The notes below the pieces were generated by a model. That model saw only the letters and a list, made by a program, of their open reading frames with translations. It ran no database searches and was not told the origin of the DNA. A DNA stretch of 13,494 nucleotides from the NCBI GenBank assembly GCA_035539855.1, contig DATLHO010000205.1:1-13494 (forward strand), in the 5' to 3' direction. Positions 1 through 6,906 of this stretch are shown one piece after another. A program made the translations under genes and the position numbers. Every line of letters begins with the position of its first letter. Position 1 is the stretch's first letter. The stretch is from DATLHO01 sp035539855 (GTDB lineage: Bacteria > Bacteroidota > Ignavibacteria > OLB7).

Positions 1-2
1 GG

Positions 3-47
3 ATTACCGTTCGCCGGATTCCCGTCCCCCGCATTTCCGTCCCCCGA
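3..47. repeat. 15-bp tandem repeat, three copies, in the leader of gene 1
   Basis: Three contiguous 15-bp units (3-17, 18-32, 33-47) follow the pattern ATTnCCGTcCcCCGn. The last two differ at only a few positions and the first is more diverged. The repeat may continue left of the window. The period is a multiple of three, so on the minus strand it reads as a pentapeptide repeat of the form xGDGN. It could therefore be the edge of an unseen minus-strand gene, but no other sign of coding supports that. The rest of 48-202 shows nothing I can name. Confidence 0.6.
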
Positions 48-202
48 CTCGTGCGTGCTCCGGCCCCCTCTGCGGCTCGCGCGCCGCCCCCGAATCCTCC
101 ACACCGACTCCTCCATTGCAGGCCCCCGCTCACGACGCCTCGGCGTCATCCATTCATCGCGTCCGGCGATCGACTCGCCGGACGGCAATTCTGTGGGCTG
201 CC

Positions 203-2980
203 ATGAAGTCCGATTCTATCCCGTACCGCATTACGTCGTGGATGCTCGTCGCGCTCGCCGTCGCGTCGCTGCTCGCATCGTGCGCGCCGCAGAGGCCGGC
301 CGAGCCGGTGCATACCAAGGGCAGTCGCCGCGAGCAGCGTCAGCGCTGGGAGCTCGAGGCGCTGCGCGATCCGGCGACCGGCGTCATCCCGGAGCGCATT
401 CGAAGCCGTGAGCTTGCATTTGCGAGCACGCTGCCGCTGCGCGGCGGGCGTGATCGCGAGCGCGGAGGGCTCGCCGCGGCGTGGCAATGGCGCGCGCGCG
501 GACCGTGGAATCTCGGTGGTCGTGCTCGTACGATCGGGGTCGATCGCACCGGAGAGGATACCCTGATCACCGGCGCGAGCGCCGGTACAATCTGGCGCTC
601 GAGCGATGGTGGGCAGTCCTGGTCGCGGGCGATCGTGCCGGCGACGTTCACCGGTCTGGCGTCGGTCGTGCAGGATCCGCGTCCCGGTCATTACGCGACG
701 TGGTATGCGACGACGGGATCGATGTCGAGCACTGCCGGCGTCGCCACGTCTCAACTGTTCCTGGGCGACGGTGTGTTTCGATCGGACGATAACGGCAGGT
801 CGTGGCGCGCACTGGGCGCGTCGGTGCGACGCACGCCGCAGTCGTTCGACGCGCCGCTCGACGTCACGTGGCGAGCTGTCGTCGACCCGTCGAACGCCGA
901 CACGGCCGAGCTCTACGTCGCCGCGATCGGCGCGATCATGAGGACGGTCGACGACGGTGCGACATGGCGCATGACGCTCGGGACGTCGGCGAACCTCTCG
1001 CTCCACACCGACGTCGACGTCACCGAGACGGGCGTCGTCTATGCGACGCTCAGCAGTGTCGGCGCGCGTCGCGGCGTCTGGCGCTCGACCGACGGACTGC
1101 GATGGACCTCGATCACGCCGCAGGGATGGCCGACGACGTTCGACCGCACCTCGATCGCCATCGATCCCGATGATCAGAACACCGTCTTCTTCCTCGTCTC
1201 GATGCGCAACGACTCGATCGGAGGAAGGCTCTGGCGCTATCACTACGACAGTCTCGACGGAGCGGGAGCCAACGGAACGTGGACCGATCTCAGTACGAGC
1301 ATCCCCGTCTATCCGTCATCGTACTTCGGCGCGTTCGACACGCAGTCGTCGTTGAACATGCATGTGCGCGCGGCGCCGTTCGGATCCGATGCGCTCGTGC
1401 TCGGGGCCTGCAATCTCTACGCGTCGAACGTCGGCTTCACCGATCGCGCCGTGAACCGGTGGATCGGAGGCTATCGCGAATCATTCCCGTTGACCGACGA
1501 CGACGCCGTGATCAACGACTACATCTACGAGAACCACCATCCAGACCAGCACTGGCTCGCATGGTCGCCGACGCGCCGTGGCGTCGCGTATACAGCGACC
1601 GACGGAGGCATCCATCGCACCGACGACATCGAGGCCGACACGGTTCGATGGACGTCGCTCAACCACGGACTGAACAACACGCAGCTCTATCATGTCAGTG
1701 TCGATCCCGCGACGCCGGGAAGCAGAATGATCGTCGGCTCCCTGCAGGATGGCGGCACGTGGTCGAGCACGAGCGACGATCCGCAGGCTGACTGGAGCCG
1801 GCGATCGAGCGAGGACGGCACGTGGAGCTCCGTCGCGTCCGGGGGTCGTGAGATCATCCTGTCGAAGCAGTGGGGCGTCGCGTGGCGCATCCTGCTCGAC
1901 GAAGACGGTCGCGTCGTGGACTCGTCTCGCATCGATCCCGCGGCGACAGTCCGCTCATTCCACAGCGTCTATGCTGCCGATCCGAACGCGTCGCGCCGGT
2001 TGTACTTCGCGTCGTGGGACGTGATCTGGCGCATCGACGACGTCGCGACGATCCCGCTCGGCAACGCGCTCTACACGAACATCGGGTGGAAGCGACTCGC
2101 AGCGACACGCCTCGACGACACGACCTCCGCGTATCGCGCCGTCGCGGTGAGCACCGCGCTTCCGGCGAACCGCCTCTGGCTGGGCACGGACAGGGGACGC
2201 GTCTTCCGTCTCGACGGCGCCGACACCGCGACCGGTGCGCCGGTCGAGGTGACGAGTCCATCGTTCCCGAGGGGAGCCTACGTCCATCGCATTGCCGTCG
2301 ACCCGGCCAGCGGCGATCGCGCCGTCGTGGTCTTCTCGAACTACGGAGTGATCAGCCTCTACATCACCAACGACGCCGGCGCGACCTGGACGCCGATCGC
2401 CGGCAACCTCGAAGAGCAGCCCGACGGCAAGGGCGCCGGTCCCTCGGTACGCTCCTTCGCGTTCGTGCGCCAGGGAGATCGCGTCGAGTACCTCGTCGGA
2501 ACGACGACGGGGCTGTACTCGACATCGAGACTCGACGGGATGCAGACCGTGTGGCAGCAGGAGGGATCGGCCGAGATCGGCACGTCGATCGTTTCGTCGA
2601 TCAGCGTGCGTGGCGTCGACGGCTACGTTGCGATTTCGACGATTGGCAGCGGCGTCTTCGACGGAACGGTCACGCCGACATCATCGGTCGAGTCCGTCGG
2701 CGCCGGCGCCGGTCTCGCCGCGACGCTCCTGCCGAACGTGACGTCGGGGCGCACGACACTCGACGTTGCGCTCGAAGCATCCGTCGACGACGTGATCGTC
2801 GAGGTCTACGACCGCCTGGGCGTGCTGCGGATGCGCCGCGAGTTTGGACCGCACGAAGCGGGGCGCATGCGATCGACGATCGACCTCGCCGCGGGTGGAA
2901 TCGAGCCCGGGCGGTACTACTGTCGAGTTACAGCGGGCGCGTTGCAGAGGGTGGTGGCAGTGCAGGTGACGGGGGGGTAG
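203..2980 (+). CDS. BNR/sortilin-like beta-propeller exoprotein with lipobox and T9SS-type C-terminal domain
   Basis: This is a 925-aa predicted secreted protein. The ATG at 203 gives a clear export signal: a basic N-terminus, a hydrophobic stretch at residues 14-25 and a lipobox L-A-S-C with Cys27. A TTG at 116 is in frame but would bury the signal. An ATG at 242 also keeps the lipobox. The Shine-Dalgarno sequence is weak. BNR/Asp-box-like motifs recur (GTIWRSSDGGQSW near residue 128, GVFRSDDNGRSW near 190, IMRTVDDGATW near 245, GVWRSTDGLRW near 291, SLYITNDAGATW near 718). The segment near 468-520 (GGIHRTDD, then LNHGLNNTQLYHVSVDP and SLQDGGTW) matches bacterial VPS10/sortilin-like 'BNR repeat glycosyl hydrolase' proteins. 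Enzyme activity is not implied. Residues from about 842 (LLPNVTSG) to the end look like a type A sorting domain: a beta-sandwich pattern with VYDRLGVLRMRR and PGRYYCRV. A run of seven G (2971-2977) lies directly before the TAG stop. Confidence 0.9.
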   Translation: MKSDSIPYRITSWMLVALAVASLLASCAPQRPAEPVHTKGSRREQRQRWELEALRDPATGVIPERIRSRELAFASTLPLRGGRDRERGGLAAAWQWRARGPWNLGGRARTIGVDRTGEDTLITGASAGTIWRSSDGGQSWSRAIVPATFTGLASVVQDPRPGHYATWYATTGSMSSTAGVATSQLFLGDGVFRSDDNGRSWRALGASVRRTPQSFDAPLDVTWRAVVDPSNADTAELYVAAIGAIMRTVDDGATWRMTLGTSANLSLHTDVDVTETGVVYATLSSVGARRGVWRSTDGLRWTSITPQGWPTTFDRTSIAIDPDDQNTVFFLVSMRNDSIGGRLWRYHYDSLDGAGANGTWTDLSTSIPVYPSSYFGAFDTQSSLNMHVRAAPFGSDALVLGACNLYASNVGFTDRAVNRWIGGYRESFPLTDDDAVINDYIYENHHPDQHWLAWSPTRRGVAYTATDGGIHRTDDIEADTVRWTSLNHGLNNTQLYHVSVDPATPGSRMIVGSLQDGGTWSSTSDDPQADWSRRSSEDGTWSSVASGGREIILSKQWGVAWRILLDEDGRVVDSSRIDPAATVRSFHSVYAADPNASRRLYFASWDVIWRIDDVATIPLGNALYTNIGWKRLAATRLDDTTSAYRAVAVSTALPANRLWLGTDRGRVFRLDGADTATGAPVEVTSPSFPRGAYVHRIAVDPASGDRAVVVFSNYGVISLYITNDAGATWTPIAGNLEEQPDGKGAGPSVRSFAFVRQGDRVEYLVGTTTGLYSTSRLDGMQTVWQQEGSAEIGTSIVSSISVRGVDGYVAISTIGSGVFDGTVTPTSSVESVGAGAGLAATLLPNVTSGRTTLDVALEASVDDVIVEVYDRLGVLRMRREFGPHEAGRMRSTIDLAAGGIEPGRYYCRVTAGALQRVVAVQVTGG

Positions 2981-3062
2981 CATCGATCGACGGTGCCGGG
3001 GCATGCAGCCGGAATCGGCGACGCTATGGGCGGTGCCGGGCGCCGGTGTCGGTGCCGGCGAT

Positions 3063-3090
3063 TGGCAATGCCGGCGCGTCGGCATTGCCA
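3063..3090. repeat. Perfect 11-bp inverted repeat with 6-nt loop, first hairpin of the array
   Basis: The left arm TGGCAATGCCG (3063-3073) and the right arm CGGCATTGCCA (3080-3090) are exact reverse complements around the loop GCGCGT. Equivalent shorter hairpins recur at 3100-3121, 3134-3155 and 3168-3189. No T-tract follows, so it does not look like a canonical intrinsic terminator of gene 1, though it could protect a 3' end or act as a protein site. Confidence 0.7.
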
Positions 3091-3195
3091 CGCGGATTCC
3101 GATACCGGCGCGTCGGCAATGCCACGCGGATTCCGATGCCGGCGCGTCGGCATCGCCACGCGGATTCCGATGCCGGTGCGTCGGCATTGCCACGC
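3071..3195. repeat. 34-bp tandem repeat array, three full units and one partial
   Basis: Units begin at 3071, 3105, 3139 and 3173, each with CCGGCGCGTCGGCA or one variant base (CCGGTGCG in the fourth). The first three continue through GCCACGCGGATTCCGAT. The fourth diverges after 3195. Substitutions are few and concentrate at the ATT/AAT/ATC position and at the last base of the unit. The period is not a multiple of three, which argues against a protein repeat. The units abut with no spacers, so this is not a CRISPR array. Each unit junction can form a hairpin with a constant six-base loop. Function is unknown: an intergenic structured repeat (REP-like) or an RNA element are both possible. Confidence 0.85.
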
Positions 3196-3256
3196 ACGTC
3201 GAAACGCCGCCGCGCAAGCATTGCCTCGCGTCGGTTGCCAGTCATCGCCGCCGCGC

Positions 3257-3264
3257 TATCTTCA
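3257..3264 (+). promoter_or_regulatory. Possible promoter -7/-10 element of gene 2
   Basis: TATCTTCA resembles the Bacteroidota -7 consensus TAnnTTTG with two mismatches. It lies 69 bp before the gene 2 start codon, in unique sequence downstream of the hairpin array. No clear upstream -33 element was found. Weak evidence. Confidence 0.3.
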
Positions 3265-3322
3265 TCGCGACCTACCTACTCCCCTCCCGACCCGCAGCGC
3301 GAGCTGCATCCCTCACCATTCC

Positions 3323-3326
3323 GGAG
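3323..3326 (+). promoter_or_regulatory. Ribosome binding site GGAG of gene 2
   Basis: GGAG lies seven bases before the ATG at 3334. It supports that start over the much longer open frame, which runs back to 1870 without stop through gene 1 and the repeat array. Confidence 0.65.
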
Positions 3327-3333
3327 TCCGATC

Positions 3334-6300
3334 ATGCATCGAGTGTCAGTCGGCGCACGGCGCGGAGCGCTCTGTGCGCTCCTGCTGCTTTCGTTCTCGA
3401 CCCTGTCGGCCCAGGTGTTCGAATGGACCACGATGGGCGATGGCGAAGCGTGGAAGCGCGGCGCCGATATCGCCGTGAGCTCCAACGGTCGCTCGTTTGC
3501 CGTCGGCAAATTTGCCGCCCAGCCGACGCAGAGCTCGTCGGCGACGAACCTGCTCGCGTTCGGAGGTCAGCCTCCGATGACGATTGCAGGCTCTACCGAT
3601 GCCTTCGTCGTGATGCACTCGTCGAGTGGTGTCCTCGAGGATCTTCTGCAGTTCAAGTCGATTGCCGCCGGCGATGGCGCAACGGCGACCGGTGTCGTCT
3701 TCGAGAATGGCGCGCTGTACATCACCGGGGAGATCTCGGGGCGCGTCGACTTCCAGGGACTCGTCGGCATCGTCGATGCGCTGCCGCGATCGAGCTACAT
3801 CGCAAAGGTCGACGTGACTGCGAACCTGAGTGATGAACTGGTCGTCGCCTGGGTCGCACTGCTCTCACCCGCGACACCGAACTCAGGCACCGTCCGTGCG
3901 ACCGCGATCGAGATCTTCAATGGCTTCGTCTACATCACCGGTGCGCTCAATGGAAACGTCGTTGCGATGAGCGCGTCAGGCTCCAGTCAGACGGCCACGC
4001 CGAACGTGCTGCCGAGCGTCCCGAGTCTGTTCATCGCGCGCTACACTGCCGGCGGTCTCGCCGAGAATGTTGCTGCGGCGGAGCCCATCGGTCCGGACGC
4101 TAGCTCAGTAGGAACAGCGATCGTCGCCGGCACTGTCCTCGACAACTTCGGATTTCCGAGGACACGTGTGGCGGCGACAGGAACGTCGAGAGGAATGATG
4201 AAGTTCCTCGGCCTGTTGTTCACCGGCGAGACCGATGCCGACAATATGATCCTGGCAATCATTGACGACGGAGGGACGATTGCGGGGCTGAGTGGAGCGA
4301 CGAAAGGCCCCCAGGCCTTACAGGGCCGGATCACGGGTCGGTCGATCGAGATGAACAGCTACGGTGATCTCTATGTGGCGGGCGAGCTCGGGGGCACGGT
4401 GCAGTTCACGGGCTCGAGCACGACGCTGACGCCGGTTGCCAGGCGCGACTTCTATGTCGCGAAGTTCGGTTCGCTCACCGGCAACTTCCAAAACGCGATG
4501 CATGGTGGCGCATCGATCACGAGCGAGGCGTACGCGACCGGAATCGCTCTCGTCGAACAGGGGACGTTTCGACGCGTGTACCTCACGGGCGCGCTCGCCG
4601 GCACGATGCAGCTTGGTGACTACAGCGTGACGAGCATGGGCAATCACGATGCGATGTTCGCGAGCTTCACCGAGTCGGTGTCGGGCGTGTTCGTCGTGGA
4701 CTGGGCGCGTCGAGCAGGCAACATCTCAACCGCCACCGAACGACACCATCAGGACCAGGGCACCTCGATCGCGGTGACCTCCAACGGTCAGGCGTATGTC
4801 ATCGGCGAGTTCGGTGCCAGCGGTAGTCCGCAGCCCGATGCCGAGTTTTTCGCCACACCGTCTCTGGTGGCTACCGAGCAGTACCGGAACATCTTCATCG
4901 GCCACATCACATCGACGGCATTGCTTCTGCGGGGTCGGGTGACGTTCGACGCCCAGCAGCAGATCCCGATCGCGCGACATCGCGTAACCGTGTCGGTGCC
5001 AATCGGCAATTCGACGGTCACCGACGAAGTCATGACCGGCGCCGACGGATGGTACACGGCGTGGTCGCCGAACGGCAAGATTTACACGATCGCGACAGAT
5101 CCGCTGCCGCACCTCGAGATCGATCAGCCCTGGCCGAGCGCGTTCTATCAGGGATCGACAGGAGGTGTGGGATACTCGTTCCTTTTCGACACGACAGCCG
5201 CTGACACCGCGTTCGATCTTCGTGTCGAGATTACTCCCGTCGGCACCGAGTACGCCGTGCCGGGCACCGAGCGTTGCTATCGCATCACATATCAGAACCA
5301 CGGTACGCGGTCGGCGCCGGGTGGCACCACGATCGTTCTCACCGCCGCCGACGCGCTCTTCGATCCATCGGCCGTTCCGGCGCCGTCCGACCCGGTGGTC
5401 GTCTCTAGTACCGGCGCCTATCTTGACAATACCCTTCCGCGCTTCACCTTCAAAATCGACACCCCGATTCCGCCGCTCGGCACGGGCGAGCTCGTCGTGT
5501 GCTTCGATTTCGAGCAGACCGTCGAGCCCGAGCTGCCGATCACGTCCGGGACCGAACTGCTGTCGACGGTGACGATCGTGAACCGCGCGGAAGATCCTAC
5601 GCTCATCGGAGACAACACCGCCTCGATCGACGACGACGTCTTCTTCCCGCTCGATCCGAACATCAAGGTGTCCATCCCCTCGGGAATGCTCAGTCTCGCG
5701 GACGTGCGCAACGGTCACGAGATCGAGTACATGATCGACTTCTACAACCTCGGACCGAACCGGGCGCAGACCGTGACCGTCATCGACGAGCTCCCGCACG
5801 CGTTCTTCGACTATCAGGCGTCGGATTTCCTCACCGTTCTTTCGGGAAGTCCCGGAATGCCGACGCCGACGATCGATCATTACCCGACTGCCAATCCGCC
5901 GCACTCGACGGCCACGTTCGTCTTCACGCAGGCGGATCTTCTCGCAATGCACGAGGGCATCGACGGGAGCCGGGGATTCATCCGCTTCAAGGCGAAGCTC
6001 CTCACGTCGTTGAGCCTCAATACTGTCGTCACGAATCAGGCGCGCGTGCGCTTCGATACCCAGCACTGGTTCACGACGAACGTCGCCAGCAACTGCGTCG
6101 GACCTGGCTTCGGCGTCGACAACATCTGCCTCGGCGAAACCACGGAATTCACGACCGCGCTCAACGGTGAGAGCTTCCTGCCGACCGGAGCGAGCGATCT
6201 GCAATGGTCGTTCGGAGACGGCGATAGGGGAACCGGAGACCGTGCGAGCCACCGGTTCACGGAGGCCGACACGTTCCTTGTCGCGCTGCGATTCCGGTAC

Positions 6301-6846
6301 AATGGCGTGATCTGCGGAAGCGCAGGCGAGGCGGGCGTTCATACGATCGCTCAGACCGTCATCATCAGCCCGTTGCCGGCGAAGCCGACGATCGTCCGCG
6401 AGGGCACGACGCTGACGACGGATTCCGCGACGACGTATCAGTGGTTCCGAGACAATCAGCCGATCGGAACCGAGCGCGACATCGACGACCTGGTGCCCGG
6501 AGTCTACACGGTCCGCGTCGTGAACGCGGTGGGCTGCGCGGCGATGTCCGATCCGTTCACCGTCGGACCGGGTGGTGTCGGTAGCGACGTCACCGGCGAT
6601 GGCGCCGTCTCGGTCGCGCCGAACCCCGGCACCGGCAGTTTCCGGTTGACGCTTGCCCGCGCGGCGAGCCGATCGCTGGCGGTTGCGGTGTACGATGCGA
6701 CGGGGCGGGTCGTGCGGCGTGCGGTGATCGAGCGTGGCGCGACGTCATGTCATATTGATCTCGAAGGAGCTCCCGCCGGCGCGTACAGCGCATCGGTCGC
6801 GATCGATGGACGGACCATCACCAGAACGTTCGTGCTGCAGCGATAA
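3334..6846 (+). CDS. Large T9SS-exported surface protein: SBBP propeller, DUF11-like, PKD, Ig-like, T9SS tail
   Basis: This is a 1170-aa protein. The ATG at 3334 follows GGAG at 7-nt spacing and opens a classical signal peptide (MHRVSVGARRGALCALLLL, with likely cleavage near LSAQ). Residues about 40-510 contain SBBP-like beta-propeller repeats marked by the core [IVL][TA]GE/AxxG: FAVGKF near 56, YITGEISG near 130, YITGALNG near 201, YVAGELGG near 348, YLTGALAG near 417 and YVIGEFG near 489. Around 530-590 a carboxypeptidase-regulatory/CNA-B-like segment reads LRGRVTFDAQ...GADGWYT. Around 640-860 are two DUF11-like segments, the second with IEYMIDFYNLGPN near 795-810. A PKD domain near 954-980 carries the diagnostic WSFGDGD, and an Ig-like stretch with YQWFRDNQPI follows. 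The tail from about 1089 (VSVAPNPGTGSFRLTL) to the end is a typical type A sorting domain, with VYDATGRVVRR. This suggests export by T9SS and surface attachment or release. The ligand is unknown. It may be independent of gene 1. Confidence 0.92.
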   Translation: MHRVSVGARRGALCALLLLSFSTLSAQVFEWTTMGDGEAWKRGADIAVSSNGRSFAVGKFAAQPTQSSSATNLLAFGGQPPMTIAGSTDAFVVMHSSSGVLEDLLQFKSIAAGDGATATGVVFENGALYITGEISGRVDFQGLVGIVDALPRSSYIAKVDVTANLSDELVVAWVALLSPATPNSGTVRATAIEIFNGFVYITGALNGNVVAMSASGSSQTATPNVLPSVPSLFIARYTAGGLAENVAAAEPIGPDASSVGTAIVAGTVLDNFGFPRTRVAATGTSRGMMKFLGLLFTGETDADNMILAIIDDGGTIAGLSGATKGPQALQGRITGRSIEMNSYGDLYVAGELGGTVQFTGSSTTLTPVARRDFYVAKFGSLTGNFQNAMHGGASITSEAYATGIALVEQGTFRRVYLTGALAGTMQLGDYSVTSMGNHDAMFASFTESVSGVFVVDWARRAGNISTATERHHQDQGTSIAVTSNGQAYVIGEFGASGSPQPDAEFFATPSLVATEQYRNIFIGHITSTALLLRGRVTFDAQQQIPIARHRVTVSVPIGNSTVTDEVMTGADGWYTAWSPNGKIYTIATDPLPHLEIDQPWPSAFYQGSTGGVGYSFLFDTTAADTAFDLRVEITPVGTEYAVPGTERCYRITYQNHGTRSAPGGTTIVLTAADALFDPSAVPAPSDPVVVSSTGAYLDNTLPRFTFKIDTPIPPLGTGELVVCFDFEQTVEPELPITSGTELLSTVTIVNRAEDPTLIGDNTASIDDDVFFPLDPNIKVSIPSGMLSLADVRNGHEIEYMIDFYNLGPNRAQTVTVIDELPHAFFDYQASDFLTVLSGSPGMPTPTIDHYPTANPPHSTATFVFTQADLLAMHEGIDGSRGFIRFKAKLLTSLSLNTVVTNQARVRFDTQHWFTTNVASNCVGPGFGVDNICLGETTEFTTALNGESFLPTGASDLQWSFGDGDRGTGDRASHRFTEADTFLVALRFRYNGVICGSAGEAGVHTIAQTVIISPLPAKPTIVREGTTLTTDSATTYQWFRDNQPIGTERDIDDLVPGVYTVRVVNAVGCAAMSDPFTVGPGGVGSDVTGDGAVSVAPNPGTGSFRLTLARAASRSLAVAVYDATGRVVRRAVIERGATSCHIDLEGAPAGAYSASVAIDGRTITRTFVLQR

Positions 6847-6866
6847 CTGCACGCGATCGTGAACGT

Positions 6867-6902
6867 CGAGCGGGCGCTTCGAGTGATCGAAGCGCCCGCT
6901 CG
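6867..6902. terminator. Bidirectional terminator hairpin between convergent genes 2 and 3
   Basis: The arms CGAGCGGGCGCTTCGA (6867-6882) and TCGAAGCGCCCGCTCG (6887-6902) are perfectly complementary over 16 bp and closed by GTGA, a GNRA-type tetraloop. It sits exactly in the 60-bp gap between the TAA of gene 2 and the TGA of gene 3. On the + strand CATTTCAC follows, with only three consecutive T, so the U-tract is poor on both strands. Strong stem, intermediate confidence for termination itself. Confidence 0.75.
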
Positions 6903-6906
6903 CATT

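Larger units (their letters stand above)
2981..3333. other. 353-bp non-coding interval between genes 1 and 2
   Basis: No credible gene is present. The left part (2981-3062) is G/C-rich, and CGGTGCCGGG occurs at 2991-3000 and again at 3031-3040. The middle is the 34-bp repeat array with its hairpins. The right part (3200-3333) is unique sequence with a promoter-like TATCTTCA at 3257, a pyrimidine-rich stretch around 3280-3300 and the ribosome binding site of gene 2. The open frames crossing it encode low-complexity Arg/Ala/Pro-rich peptides with no family resemblance. Confidence 0.8.

Noticed and set aside
116..202. Upstream TTG start for gene 1
   Set aside because: It would place 29 Arg/Ser-rich residues before the signal sequence. 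The ATG at 203 gives a normal export signal.
3063..3090. Intrinsic terminator of gene 1
   Set aside because: The hairpin is strong but there is no T-tract, it is 83 bp past the stop, and similar hairpins repeat downstream.
3071..3195. CRISPR array
   Set aside because: Units are contiguous with no spacers and no cas genes are nearby.
1870..3333. Long N-terminal extension of gene 2 in the same frame
   Set aside because: The added part overlaps gene 1 out of frame, is Arg-rich and low complexity, and would bury a clear signal peptide and ribosome binding site at 3334.
4726..6342. 538-codon open frame antisense to gene 2
   Set aside because: Composition is Arg/Glu/Val-rich without any domain. 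Gene 2 on the other strand has recognisable domains over the same stretch.
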